Positions 30,996 through 42,779 of a stretch of DNA of 64,000 bases are shown here, piece after piece. Origin of the DNA: Symbiodinium sp. CCMP2592 (lineage: Eukaryota; Sar; Dinophyceae; Suessiales; Symbiodiniaceae); NCBI GenBank assembly GCA_905221615.1, contig CAJNDT010002001.1, forward strand, positions 1,824,881 through 1,888,880. The letters run 5' to 3'. The number at the start of each line of letters is the position of its first letter. Within the stretch, counting starts at the first letter, position 1. A model generated the notes under the pieces. The model worked only from the letters and a program-made list of their open reading frames with translations. It was not told the DNA's origin and did not search any database. Made by a program: the position numbers and the translations under genes.

Positions 30996-31090
30996 TCACA
31001 AATCAGAGAACCAAGCCCGGAGCAATCCTAGAAAAGGAGAAGAACAGCACTGCTCCGGCACCGGGGGTGGCGAAGAAGTCGAACCCGAGG
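30996..31090 (+). CDS. Candidate exon
   Basis: The frame reads FTNQRTKPGAILEKEKNSTA, PAPGVAKKSNPRQRL. GAAAAG and GGCGAAG are possible borders. Lys/Pro-rich linker-like composition. C-rich telomere-like motif follows at 31180-31300. Confidence 0.35.
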
Positions 31091-31570
31091 CAGCGGTTGT
31101 CTGGATCTGAGGTTAAGGTGTGGGAGTGTAGAGTGCGGATGAGACTTCGAAATCTACAGGAAAATCTTGCAATGTCAAGCCCCCCAAGCCCTTAGCCTTC
31201 AATCCCCAAACACTGGCCTGAAATACTCAACCTGCAACCACCTCGACCTCCCACCCTACTCCAACGTCTAAATTATGCCCCAAGCCCCATAAACTTCATC
31301 CATTCACTCTTCTTCCTGGATTTCGAGGCCGGTTCAGAGCCGCGCAGTTCCGTTAGAGCCTCGGGGTCCTGTCTTCCGAAACTTTGCGCCTGAAGGTGCT
31401 TTCAAGAAGATTAGCTAAGGGTTTGAGACTAAGGGTTCGGGGATTTGGGTTCGACTTCAGCCCGAGGAAACGGTGTAAGATGTACCCACACAACCAGATG
31501 ACGGTTCATTGGTACATGTGTTTACCACGGATGTGCTGCCTTTCGTGTAATCGCTTCCCCCTTAATGTTA

Positions 31571-31656
31571 AACCCCCCTAATATGAAAAATCCCGGCCCC
31601 CGGAATTTCGCGGTTTCGGGCCCACAATTGAAAGTCAATAAAAACATTAGAGGGGG
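31571..31656. mobile_element. Short inverted-repeat element
   Basis: Begins AACCCCCCTAATATGAAAAA and ends ATTAGAGGGGGCC. The left end matches that of 31743-31819. The middle has CCCGGCCCCC and CGGGCCC, which can pair. Confidence 0.4.
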
Positions 31657-31742
31657 CCTAGGATTGTATTCGCAAGAAGGGGTCGTTGTAAGTGACTGTC
31701 TGGGTCCATAATCAATTACTTCTGAAGCACTGCCAATCCGAA

Positions 31743-31819
31743 ACCCCCCCTAATATAAAAATTGACACTCTGCAATCCAGTTTGTTTATTAAAGGAGTGG
31801 GGGTCTTTAATATTAGGGG
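31743..31819. mobile_element. Short inverted-repeat element
   Basis: CCCCCTAATATAAA at the left and TTTAATATTAGGGGG at the right, inverted with one inserted base. About 77 bp. Same family as 31571-31656. Confidence 0.5.
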
Positions 31820-32148
31820 GAAGGGATTATGCAATTATGCACCTGCTTTTAAAGGTGGTCAGGGTTGTTTGATAACTTTCTTCAGAGAGCTCCATGGGGC
31901 CTTAGGATGAGATTTCAAGTAAGTCAAGCTTTGTTGGAGGTTGCGAAGAAACGACGGTGCTAAGTATTGATGCGTCTGCTATCAGACAGCGTCTCGATGG
32001 AGCTGCCAAAGGGTTGAGACACGGCCGCGGCGAAGCTCTCGTATATTGTTCAGATTTGGAAGGTTGGGTTTACATGATGTTTATGATAGGAGTGGCATCT
32101 CGTGTTTGAACTGGAGAATTTTAGGAAGGTCATGCGACTTCTGTATGC

Positions 32149-32642
32149 CTATAAAAGCACTGCACAAAGAATCCGAGTGACAAGATGGCAGCATGATGTC
32201 GTGGACATGACGGCCCACAAAGTTGAACCATCATTGGTGTTTGTTTGCACAACCGACCGACGGGATGAAGGGTGGCTACGTTGATGCGATACAACCGAAA
32301 AAGCATGCCTCCATGTTTCAACAGAAGAACCCAATAGCAGACATGAGCCCCGTGCCGTGGATGCCATGTTACTGCCTTCATAACTCGGTGCATATTTCAA
32401 CACTCCCCATACGTTCCTGTCTAGAATATACCCTTCATAAACTCGGTGCTGCAGAAGACTCCAATATTTGTATGCGCTGGTGCACTTCTCCCATGCTTCA
32501 TAATTTTTCATTTGTTGACAGTACGGTTGAGCCAAGCAATACTTTTCTCTTCCAAACGAGGCGGGTCCCGAAGGGACACACCATTTCGGCCACGTTCAGG
32601 CAAAATCATTTAGACAGTAGCCCATATACATATATCATTTGA
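32149..32642. CDS. Long island open on both strands
   Basis: Plus 32223-32642 (139 codons) includes GGYVDAIQPKKHASMFQQKN and SNTFLFQTRRVPKGHTISAT. Minus 32149-32535 (128 codons) includes MKNYEAWEKCTSAYKYWSLL and YEGYILDRNVWGVLKYAPSY. Both are unusually stop-free for this AT content. I lean to minus. No domain recognised; a (TA)n tract follows at 32640. Confidence 0.33.
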
Positions 32643-33456
32643 TATATATATATATATATAGACATATATATATATACACAAAAGAAGTCGACAGTCATAG
32701 ATCCTTCTCTTAGCCTTATTGTTGCTTCTGAGGGTGAACCCTCTTCAAGCCATGAAGAACCGCCTTGCGCAGCAGCAGTCCGGGATGCCCAGAGAGGGCG
32801 GTGGAGTTGCAGCAAAGACCCCGTGTAGGGCAGTTTAGGATTTGGGCATTTTCAAGTCATTGAAGATTCGCGTTTTGATTCCATGTAGTGGCCTCATCCT
32901 TTGAAGCGACTGTCCTTGTTATTCAGTTCCTTGTATACCACCAGGCAAACATACACTGGCACCCTGGTCGTGATGTAGCTCGACCACAGTTCAAAGTTCA
33001 ACCAACACTGGACTTGACTGAACTAGCCTTACCCATCCTTGGCCAACGCCCCACATGGGCTATCGTGGCGCTTCAAGTGTTGTTTTCATCCCTGGCATGT
33101 CCGGCTGGTCTGTGAACGGTCATGAACGGTACGAATAAGCCTGGAAGGCCGGTAGTTTCTGAACCCTGCCAAAGTTCTGAAACCCGCGTGAAGCCCCCTT
33201 GGAAAGCAAAGCAATCAAAGGAGCCTCAAAGATTCGTGCTTCCAGTCCTTCCTCATCCTTCGCACGCTTGACCCAGACCCTTGTTCTCGTTATTACTCGG
33301 CAGGAAGCGCTCGCTCGCGAACGACCCTGACACTAAGCCCACGGCCCCTATACCCTCAACAGACTATTTAACCGTCAGCCTGCAAAGGCTGAAACCTAAA
33401 GCACCGCACTCCATTCTCCTCACATCCCCAGAGCCACAAACTCACAAATCATGCAG

Positions 33457-33560
33457 CACGGCAAGGCAGGATGCCGAAGACCGGCGCTTGCATGGGCTGC
33501 AGCCACTGGGCGCTACATTGAAAGCGGCTTCAAGATGCATAAAACAGTGTGTCCGCGAAG
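33457..33560 (+). CDS. Candidate exon
   Basis: Frame reads STARQDAEDRRLHGLQPLGA, TLKAASRCIKQCVREG. Arg/Asp/Leu-rich as in the 5' islands. Possible borders GGCAAG and AAAACAG. Confidence 0.38.
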
Positions 33561-33599
33561 GTTTCCCTCTACATAGTCTGCATATGCAGACTCAGACTT

Positions 33600-34900
33600 T
33601 ACACACACACAGACAAAATGTCCTCGGGCTGAGAGGACGAGTTGAAGGTTGCTTGGATTGCTGTCTGGGGTGTTTCGAGCAGCATCATGATAAGGGCTGT
33701 ATACTGTTCCAAAAGCATATTGGGATGTGGTAAGTTGGTGGCAGCACATCTTCTCCCCAACAACAACGCAACACATGCAGCAGTTTTTTCCAGACACCAA
33801 CTGACCAAGTTCGCGAGCACAAGTGTTGGAATGTACGATGAAGTGGGAGCGTGCAAAGACCATGATTCTTGCTCAATTGTGAGCTGCGCCACTGCGGAGC
33901 CACTCAGCTGCCGCTTCTATCGCGGGCGGCATGAGATTCTAATCTAAGCCCTTGACTCATACAGTGCGAACCCCATACGTCGTGTTCCCAAAATTGTTGT
34001 TCTGGGAGTAGTGTGGCATCCTGTTTCAGAACATTCTCGGCACAGAAGAAACAAAAGTGACACTTTAAGCATGTTGCACCCAAGCTCTATTCTTCAGGCC
34101 CTGCTAAAGCATTCCGTCCAATCGTCATCTTACCTTGCCCATCGCCCAATCAGGGAAATAGCCTGCAACCTAAATCAGCAGGGTGCCGCAGTGAAACTCT
34201 ACACAACTACTTTCTTGCGAGTGCAAGGGAGCATGCGAGAGATGACCCGCAGTGAGTTCCAGGCAAGCGGAAGATGTGCGTCGGAAGCTCAGGCAGTATT
34301 TTTCGAATGAGTGACGAACATGTCGGCGGCTTGTGGCGCGTAAAATCCTGATGTATCGAATGGTTGCTTGGTTACGATTTCTCCAGCCCGTGCTTTCTTG
34401 CATCATGACCAGCTACAGTCCGGAAGGCTGGCGAGGAGTTGCACAGTAGTTGCAGAGTGAATGGTGGACTTGCTTGTAAAGGGCAACCTCAACCCCAATC
34501 AGAGCTTGTGCCCGTAAACGCCGTCAAGTAGCTTACCATGTCACTGACCATGAGCGCCTTGCCTGATTTAGGTATAGTAATGAATAGTAGTATAGTATAG
34601 CAATAAAAATCAGATAGTAGTGTAGTGTAAAGATGTAATGATATTTTGAGAACCCTCCACCTGCTGGAGCCTAAAATGGATTCCCAAGGCTTGGCACGTA
34701 ACGGCGTGCCGGAAACAGACTCGCGAGCGCTGCAAGGCACAGGCTCGGGGTTTAGGATCCACGAATACGTCAAGGTAGAAACTCAAAATTTCATACGACG
34801 TAGGATCAAAAACTTAAATTAAAAGCTCGGGGCTTGGGCCTTTAGGGCGTGGAATTGAGCGTTTGATTTAGAACAGAGGTTCAGACGTTGCATAAAGGCA
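33600..34900. other. No supported gene
   Basis: Short frames on both strands without convincing composition. Around 34570-34640 there is TAGTAGTATAGTATAG low-complexity sequence, then telomere-like GGGGTTTAGGATC near 34748. Confidence 0.35.
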
Positions 34901-34934
34901 GGACTCTGGGCTGAGGCTTTGTAGGGCTTGGATG

Positions 34935-35042
34935 TATGGGAGTTTCCGAAAACTAGGGGCACCCTATTTTGGGGTTCTTATAATAAGGATCCTACTATTT
35001 AGGGTACTATATTAGGGTCCCCTATTTTCGGAAACTCCCGTA
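34935..35042. mobile_element. MITE-like inverted repeat, about 30-bp arms
   Basis: TATGGGAGTTTCCGAAAACT continuing AGGGGCACCCTA (left) mirrors TAGGGTCCCCTATTTTCGG and AAACTCCCGTA (right) with few mismatches, around an AT-rich centre (TTATAATAAGGATCC). Non-coding. Confidence 0.6.
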
Positions 35043-35791
35043 TAAGTCTTGAAGCTTACTTCATATCCAGTCGCTCATTGCGGGCTTGGAACCATCGTAC
35101 AGCGGGTCCTAGACTGTAGCTACAAGGTCTATTTCGGGATGTACATTACTTGGTCAATGGTCTTAAGTTGTTGAGGGCTTTTGAGGATTCCGAATTGTGA
35201 TTCGCGAGCACAGCCTTAAGTATGGCTTAGCATCTGGGTTTCCGGAGTTTGATGCTGCATTCACTGTCTCGGCCTGCCCACTACTGCAAACTTGCCGTCC
35301 AGAGTCGTGCCACGGATTTTTCTTGCCACATTGGACATCGCACCACCACCTGCAGGAGTCGTTTGTTTGCTCAAGCCAGCCGGGGAAGGCTCTTGTGTGT
35401 TCCCTGTGTCTCCATGCATTTTCTGTTAAGTCTTGCGGCCTTGCAGCTGGCAGCATGTGCTCGCCGGGGACCCCAGGTAAACGGGTGTGTTGAGATGGGG
35501 GGGCCTTGTGTCAACCTACGCCTCACATCCATACACTTTGCCGGCGGGCCCCGAGCAATTGTTTAGCAGAACAGTTTTCAGTTGTAGTAGAAGGCCTGCA
35601 GTTTGAGGCCATCCTGACACCCAAGAACCTTTGTATCCGTGGCAAAGCTTGCTCTTCACCATGCATGATACTTGAGATGGGCTGATGATTTGCATAATAA
35701 GTCTTGTGTGAAAACCATGCAGCGCATGCAGGTTTTTTCAACATAATACTCGTATATAGAAAGGCCTGAAGCAGGTGCCGGGTTTTGCAAG

Positions 35792-35890
35792 GAGTGCAGC
35801 ACTGATAAAGGAGTCAACAAGGAACTCAAATCCATGGACAAGCGTCTAGACGAAGAATTCGGTCCATGGGGCAACTGGGCGCGAGCTAAG
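35792..35890 (+). CDS. Candidate exon with clean borders
   Basis: After TTTTGCAAG the frame reads ECSTDKGVNKELKSMDKRLD, EEFGPWGNWARAK, exactly 33 codons, then donor GTGAGG at 35891. Composition is charged and aromatic. The frame stays open to 36046; a second possible end is GGATTCACAGAG/GTAGGC near 36027. Confidence 0.52.
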
Positions 35891-36490
35891 GTGAGGACGC
35901 TAGCACGGCGATCCATGCCGGCCCCCCCATGTGCTGCTGCAACCCCGAGCACCGGCGCAAGACCAAGTGCTTCAAAGCGGAAGGCAGCCCCGGGATTGGA
36001 AGGCAGTTCGTTTTGGCGAGGATTCACAGAGGTAGGCTTAATTTAATGGGCAGGTAGAAGGTATGGTACAAAGACCGCTGCAGTGAGTCTATACTGGCAG
36101 CGATGGCATGCAGAAGGCTGTGAAGAGACATCAATCGACCGCAGTCATGGCGGTCTCAGCAGCAGCCGAAGTAAGAAGTCACTCTGACGAGTCTCTGACG
36201 TCACATGCTGACCTCCGGGCACGGGTTGAGATCCGCACACGTTAAACCTCATACTTTGAAATATTCTAGACCTGGCTGGGGGAGCTGAGGGTGAGAACCC
36301 TTTGGACACTCCTGCGCTTGCATGTGCCTCGAATCTCCGGACCATGACCCCCAAGTACAGATCTTGAGCACCAATCGTGAACCCTTTGAACCCAGATCCT
36401 GAAACCTGAGCCCGAAATCCCAAGCTCACAAACAACCGGCCGCAGCCCTTTACCCTAAATCCAAAACCCCCAAGCCCGACGGTTGAAAAG

Positions 36491-36556
36491 GCGAAACGCT
36501 CCTCACCGACGAACGTGGACAGCTGTGGGAACAGCTGCCGCTGGAGGAGCAGGCAG
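36491..36556 (+). CDS. Candidate exon, acidic helix
   Basis: After GTTGAAAAG, reading ETLLTDERGQLWEQLPLEEQ then A, ending GGCAG/GTTTGG. The flanking DNA on both sides is telomere-like (TTTACCCTAAATCC left; GTTTGGGTTTTGCGG right), so the exon stands out from its introns. Confidence 0.52.
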
Positions 36557-36889
36557 GTTTGGGAGTTGGGGTTTGGGTTTTGCGGGGGATGTACATGCAT
36601 GCACCCACCCTCCATGAATCCTTCCCTTTCCCCCTCCGTCCGTCCATCCGCACATCCGCACATCCGCTGCTTGTATGCAATTGAACACCTAGTTGACCAA
36701 AGGCTTGGTCCGCAGGTGGCTGTCGTCGGAACTTTAGCTCTTCCAGAACCAAGAAAGGGGAACGAGAGAGAAGAGATCACTGGATTGATCAGATGGTGGC
36801 GTCTGGGCGGTCTAGGGCTCTTACTAGCGCTGGTGTCTGGACTCACATGCCTGAGCACGGAAAAGCCATGGCCTGCGATTCACTAGGAA

Positions 36890-37160
36890 CTGCATCTTGT
36901 CCCGACACCCTGACCGAGCTTCTGGCGAAGTGGAGGTTGACATGTGCAGACAGGGGCTTCCTGCAACTGATGGCCCTATTGATAGATATCTGCGGCGAAA
37001 GTTCAACCAATGTACACCTACCTGCGGTCTGTACAGGTCACGACGAAATTCGAGTGCAGCGTCAGCGATCGCACCTACAACATGCAGGCGTGCCGTGCAG
37101 CCATGAGAGCCTTTTGGCAAGGGTAGCCTTAGAATGCTGCCTGAGCCCATCTCAGCCCTG
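36890..37160 (+). CDS. Coding-potential island, frame uncertain
   Basis: Several + frames are open. TELLAKWRLTCADRGFLQLM is one; KFECSVSDRTYNMQACRAAM (after GTCTGTACAG, ending CAAGG/GTAGCC) is another and has the better borders. The region from 37170 is TTTAGGG-like. Confidence 0.3.
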
Positions 37161-37734
37161 AGCTGATTGATTTTGCCTTTCTCGAATAAGGTTTAGGGTT
37201 GAGATTTTTGGGCTCGGGAGGGGCTCATTCATCGCCTGGCGGTGCAGCGGAATCTACATACATCTCAAGCCTTCAAACTGAGAAGGTCAGTTTCCAAACT
37301 CTTAAATTTCGAAAACAGACGACCTAAAAAAGGGCCAGAAATGGCCTGAACCCAATCACCAGCAGAATCCTGATTTGGGATTTGACCGGAAACTGTTGGG
37401 GGTGAGAGGCTTGGTCTTGTTTACGGGATAAGATGCAGGAATGTAGGCAGAACATGCCGCTTAAACCCATGCAACCCCCCGGCGCCTCAATCCGTAAAGC
37501 CCCAAACCTCTAGACCACCCACTGCTCAGCAGCTTCAGACCCCTCCGAACCTCTGAACCCTTAAACCCTACCCCAGCAGCCGGAGGTTCTGAGCGGAGCT
37601 GTGATCCAGGAATCTCCCGAATCGATACTTCAGGAACCACCTGACGTCCAGGACATACATTTTCGGGTTTGTGGTTTAGGTCTAGGGTTTGGGATTCAAG
37701 GTTGGGTTGGCGGCCCATTGGCGGCTGGCGTTTA

Positions 37735-37910
37735 CAGGTTCAAGTAGATGCCGCCTGTGTTTCCTTCTGACCGCTGTCTCAAGCAGCCGTGAGGCCACCA
37801 TAGAACTGATGCGTCCCCGCAAGTCCATCGCTGGGACAGCCAAAGCCAGGTTCCAAGGCCTGCTGGCTTCAGCTTCGCATCAAAGTGGCAGGATCCCGCA
37901 TGTGGTCTGT
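37735..37910 (+). CDS. Candidate exon
   Basis: Frame reads SSREATIELMRPRKSIAGTA, KARFQGLLASASHQSGRI. A hydrophobic run (FACVLVLLVLAVV) follows in the same frame to 38102, which might be a membrane segment or read-through into intron. Confidence 0.3.
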
Positions 37911-38522
37911 ATCTTTATTCTCAGATCTTTCTTCGCATGTGTATTGGTACTCCTAGTTCTCGCCGTCGTAAGGTCGTGGTGCTGCTGGCTGTTCACTTCG
38001 TGGTTTGACTTATTACTCTTCAGTACCACTGTGCACCCTGCATTCCCAACTACAAACCTCGATGGTGCGGAGGAATTGCTTCTGGGAGTCAGCAGTGCTT
38101 AGCAGTGCTTTTGTGCCTGCTTGCCGAGTAGGAGCGAAGTAAGGCCACGCGTGCCGGGCCGTGTCGGTTTGTACGATGTAGCATGCTGAGCCTGTCGAAA
38201 GGGACCCCTTTGGTACTGTTCCGATGGTCAGGTCTCTGGAAACGCAATAGCAGTGGCACTTGCTTTTTCTGGGGTCACGGGTACAGCCAAAACGTCGGAC
38301 TATCGGACGCTCTCGTGTTTCTGAGGACCTAGCCCGACGGAGTATCCCAGATGCTACCCGTAGGCTCCAGTTTTATCTTACTCCGATCATCGCTGAATAT
38401 TGCTGCTCGTCTAACATATTCCAACATGTCTGTATCTTTCCATCTCTGAGAGTGCATATATGGTCTGTGTACAATCAAAATATGTTTCTCTTATCTTTGT
38501 TTCGTCTTAGTCTTAGTCTAAC

Positions 38523-38621
38523 TTCGCCATCGGCCAGGAGCCCATCTACGAGACAAAGCACTTTGCCTGCCACCGCAAGGGGAGAGGACCCACCGCGACG
38601 GATGTGTGCCGCGGCAAGCGT
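38523..38621 (+). CDS. Candidate terminal exon
   Basis: After a pyrimidine-rich TCTTTGTTTCGTCTTAG tract the frame reads FAIGQEPIYETKHFACHRKG, RGPTATDVCRGKR, then TGA at 38622. GGCCAG inside could also be the acceptor. Composition is much better than in the two other frames. Confidence 0.42.
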
Positions 38622-39323
38622 TGAGAGCGCAGGGTTCAGGGTTCAGATCTAGTAGTCCTCGCTAGCACAAGCGCGACTGCAACCCCGTCTCGCTATTCCT
38701 ACCACTGTGTCATCATGATGACTTCCGTGAACAGGCCTCTCTAACTTATCAAAGTGTCACGATTGCAGGGTCGGCGGTGTTTTGCGACGTCTCAGGAACG
38801 GATCATCCATCCGAGAAGTCCTCAGCCTTGAGATGCTCTCGGCCGTTTAGATCCAAAATCCTCCAGTCCTTTCCCCCATGTCCAGCCCATGCACCCCCAA
38901 CCGCGATGTCGACCGTAGAAGGCAGCGAATCGCCCCAGTACGAGAGAAGACACGCTGAAGTCCAGAATCAAGGCCTTGTGTTTACATACTTGTAGGTGTT
39001 TGAAGTATGTCAGTCCACAACACAAGTCCTAAAGCCCCTAAGCCCAAAGCTCCAAGCAGCCAGAACTCCCAAGCCATGTAGGCTTCACCAAAAATTGTCC
39101 GAAAACAAAGAGTCCAGGAACCCCAGAGCATCCACACCCAGGTTCTGCAGGCAAGGACCTTGCCCTGGCCAGACAGTGGAGGCTCCGAGATGCCCCGAGG
39201 ATGACAGCTATCTCTACAAGGACCCCCCAAATCTTGAATTGGAGGGTGTTTATGGCCCTTGACTTGGGCTTCAGGGCTCCGATGCTTTGGGTTTGTGTTG
39301 GGCTCTGGGTGTTTTTGAACCCA

Positions 39324-39423
39324 GAGAAGTGCGAGGAGGCAGACGGCCATGGGGTCTGCATCGAGGAGGAGGATCTGATCGGCGTGCCTCGGTTTCGGCT
39401 ACTTGCTGCCACCGCCACCGCCA
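39324..39423 (+). CDS. Candidate exon, acidic
   Basis: After GAACCCAG the frame reads EKCEEADGHGVCIEEEDLIG, VPRFRLLAATATAK. The right flank is immediately TAGGGTTTAGGGTTTACGG, an exact telomere-type stretch, so the exon-repeat boundary is sharp. Confidence 0.42.
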
Positions 39424-39755
39424 AGTGTGTAGGGTTTAGGGTTTACGGTTTAGGCCAGGCATCATGAGGAACATGTCGAGTTTATGCGGCCTACGCCCCA
39501 AGACTTGGTATGATACAGTCAAGAAAAGTACGAAGTATCTTGCCTGTGCATGATAACTGTTGTGATCTGAACCCAAATCAAGTGCCCAATCATTGTGGTG
39601 CGGTGCACGTTATAAAATCCTATCTGTGTGCATGTTGACCCTGACCTAACATGGTGAACGCAACATCGTCTTGTAGTGCTGTGTGTGTGTGTGTGTACCT
39701 TAGAAGTGCGAGGGTTGTTAAAATGTAAGAGCATAGAATTGTTTTCCATTGTAAA

Positions 39756-39985
39756 TGTAATTTTAACGCTACGCCGCCCGCCTCGGCTCTGTAGCGGCAG
39801 GGCGAGGCGGCAGTGGATGTTGTATACAGCATGCTAAGCGGGAGTGTCGGGGAGGGGGGGAGCCGGACAAGGGGGTGGCAAATGAGCGCAAAAAACGGGT
39901 GTCCCCAAACATTTGGACTGCAGGCAGGAGGATTAGGTGGAGGGTACCTGAGGTAACCACCAAGACGCCTGGGCCTGTAACCGGT
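39756..39985. repeat. Dispersed repeat family D, copy 2
   Basis: TTTTAACGCTACGCCGCCCG at the left, CCAAACATTTGGACTGCAGG in the middle and ACGCCTGGGCCTGTAACC at the right. Lacks the long G tract of copy 1. Confidence 0.65.
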
Positions 39986-40138
39986 TAAGGCCTTCCAGCC
40001 ATGCCGCCCGGAGCAAGAAAAAACAATACAGAAAGAGCCTGAAAAGAAAGACAGGCAGTGGATTGACGACGCAAAAGCCAAAAGCGGGGGCGAGGAGGGC
40101 GGGGAGAAGAAGTGGGAGCAGGAAAGAGTGAAGAGAAA

Positions 40139-40249
40139 GGGGGGGGGAGGGGGGGGTGGGGGGGGGGGAGGGGGGGGGGAGGGGGGGGGGAGGGGGGGGG
40201 GGGGGGGGGGGGGGGGAGGGGGGGGGGGGGGGGGGGGGGGGGGAGGGGG
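40139..40249. repeat. Poly-G tract with A interruptions
   Basis: About 110 bp of G broken only by single A or T. Pro- or Gly-rich translations are artefacts. The complement can form multiple G-quadruplex/i-motif structures. Confidence 0.95.
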
Positions 40250-40287
40250 GGAAAAAAGAGGGGAGGACGCCTGGGAGGGGGCGGGTA

Positions 40288-40445
40288 GGCCCGCAAATCA
40301 AAGAAAATGAGGGGAGGCCGGGCAAGGGGGTGGCAAACGAGCGCAAAAACAGGGTGTCCCCAAACATTTGGACTGCAGGGAGGAGGATTAGGTGGAGGGT
40401 ACCTGAGGTAACCACCAAAACGCCTGGGCCTGTGGCCTCGGCGGA
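40288..40445. repeat. Dispersed repeat family D, copy 3 (right half)
   Basis: CCGGGCAAGGGGGTGGCAAA through GCCTGTGGCCTCGGCGGA, matching copies 1 and 2. The left half is missing, replaced by the poly-G region. Confidence 0.65.
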
Positions 40446-41900
40446 CTATGTTTAAATCCTCACAGCAACCTGCTCTGCATTGCTATTGCCACCACCTACG
40501 ACCTGGTACCTACTAAATACTTGTAGCTGCTACTAGTGCTATGACGTTGCTGCGCCAACCAAGAACCACAGCAGCGCCGCGCCCTGATCAACAACATCAA
40601 TGGAAGCAATAAGCCGTACGTACTCCCTGATTGCAACATCAACAATAGCAACAACGTCAAAATTACACCAGGAAATATTAGAACTAACAGCCACAACAAC
40701 ATCGGCAATAACGACATCCTAAAGGCGGCAGCGGCGCAAACAGAAGCTCTGGCAGCGGCGGCAAATGCGTTGTCAGTAGACAGCAAGCGTGTTTTGGGTT
40801 TCTGTGTTGTTCTTGTTCCTCGCCCGGTGGTGGTACAACAGTATCCGCAGCCGTCGTCGCATCATGTCCCGTGTCCGTTTGAGCCTGTCACCCTGTCGTG
40901 TTCACACTCAATTTGGCTTCTGCCAGCAGCTGCCGGCACAGGAAAACCAGCAGACGATGGGTAGCAGTTGCGGCGTTCAATAGCGGGGTCGAGGCAGCGA
41001 TACCATCGCTACAATAGTGTCACACGAAGTACAACAATCCATGGCGCACTGAATATAGACGGATAGTACAAGAAAGCATTGTGTCAAGAACAGCAGGGCG
41101 TTGAGCTCCGTTGAGGTTCCCTCGGCTGTCACGGAAGCCACGCATCGCCGTGGACGTTGCCCAGGAGCTTACATAGATATGATATGAATGTATTCGGGTC
41201 TGATAGCACGCATCTAGCATGCATGCATCCTGAAAGCCTCGTGCTAGGTTTGGGATAACTAACGGTTTTGCTAGCCGTCATGTCCCAAATTGCTACTGTC
41301 TGAAATACCAACTCAGAATCCCCACTCTAACCGTTATTAAGGCAGGGGGTTATTTGATCAGGATTCGCGGCCTAGGGTGTCCCATGGAGACCAGAAAAAA
41401 TCCAGCCCACAGCATTTCAAATGTTGATGACTGGCTGCCATGGCGAATTTCGTTGCCATTGACATCGGTCTCGCCGTCATTGTGTCAGCAGTAACGCCAA
41501 ATTGTTTGCAAGTATGGCGCCTTCTATTTCGGTGTCGGAGGCACAAACTGGAGGATCTGCCCTACGAACGGCCTCGGCTTGATCAGACAGTTTACGTAGT
41601 GTTGCCCAGAAGTTACCACAAGGGCTATCCTTAGCAATAGCTTTTTGTCGTAGGTCCAGCGGGCATTTGTTCTCGCTGGTACGCAGCAGCAACTACACTT
41701 TGTGGATCGTGGTGGGGTACAACCCCCAGGCATTACTTGAATACGTCGTAGTTCAGTGTCATGTCTTCGAGTTGCTTGATATTTTTCGCGACCGGCGGAA
41801 CTTTAACCCAGTAACCTCAGCACAAGCACCCAACCCCTCCACTGTATTCCTCCTGACCCCAGAACCGGATGTCCAAGCCGGGTTCTGGTAACCAAATCAA
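40446..41900. other. Weak coding islands only
   Basis: Frames at 41440-41890 (for example NYTLWIVVGYNPQALLEYVV on +) are open on both strands; no borders or domain decide between them. A CAACA-rich part lies at 40590-40700. Confidence 0.3.
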
Positions 41901-42001
41901 AGCTGAACCATCGAAGCGGGGACAGAACGGAGTTTAGGGCTTAGCGCACGGCATCGCACTCTTAGGCCCTAAGGCCCTAAGCCCGGGAAAGCCCACAGAG
42001 A

Positions 42002-42076
42002 GGTTTTGGAGCCTTCACCGTCCTTGACACTCCAGGAGTGATGTTCAACACGGGCTGCCAGTGCAAGTCCTGCAAG
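42002..42076 (+). CDS. Candidate exon with CQCKSCK motif
   Basis: Follows CCCACAGAGA and reads GFGAFTVLDTPGVMFNTGCQ then CKSCK, with a TAG right after at 42077 (AAG/TAGGC may be the splice border). The CxCxxC pattern could bind metal. No family assigned. Confidence 0.48.
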
Positions 42077-42357
42077 TAGGCATCGGCTGCTTTGCAGCCT
42101 TGACAACTTGAAGATTGTTCGAAGTCCAAGTTCGCTCCGTCTTTTTTGGGATCGGGGCTAGCCGCTAGCCGTTAGTGGTCGAAAATTTGCTTACACTTTT
42201 CAGGTACTGGCCCCGAGATGTTGGAACCTCTGCATCCCCTCAAAGCCCACATCCTAAGCAAACCCCAGTTGAGTCAAGTCAAAAAACCTGAAACCACCTC
42301 AGGCCCAAGTTCTTAAACCGTGGAGCCGTTAACCATAAAAACTATAAATCGCTCCAG

Positions 42358-42426
42358 GTCAACAGGCAGCTGCGCCGACTTTTGACCAAACTCGCGCGTC
42401 AAGTGACAAAGCTTTGCTCACGGGGA
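42358..42426 (+). CDS. Candidate exon, basic helix
   Basis: After ATCGCTCCAG the frame reads VNRQLRRLLTKLARQVTKLC then SRG. Amphipathic and Arg/Leu-rich. The frame runs on to 42516, but composition falls off after about 42430. Confidence 0.45.
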
Positions 42427-42779
42427 CTTGGGTCACTGGTTGGCACTCTGCAACCCCTACCAGCTGGAGTCGAGGTGTCGGGGCTTCGGTTTTGGATTAC
42501 GTGTTGAGGGTTTAACTGTTTGACGGCACTCTAGAACATTCTTAGACGTGCATCCATTCGGTTTGGCATGGAAATTCGGGGAGCTGCAGCAGCCTCGTGC
42601 AAGCGGATGCCCTCAAATCGTAAATCAGCCGGATGGTCCAAATCTTGAGCAGTGTTCGCAAAAGCGGGCTGCAGGGCCTGGCAGCTGGTCCTCCCATCAC
42701 TTCGAGAAACCAGAGGAGGTGCGAGCTTTTGCTGCGGTTTCATATTGTTGTTGGCCTCGCCGTGGACAACTCTGCTATG

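Noticed and set aside
40128..40455. Gly-rich and Pro-rich open frames
   Set aside because: They come from the poly-G tract and the dispersed repeat D; frames are not kept between repeat copies.
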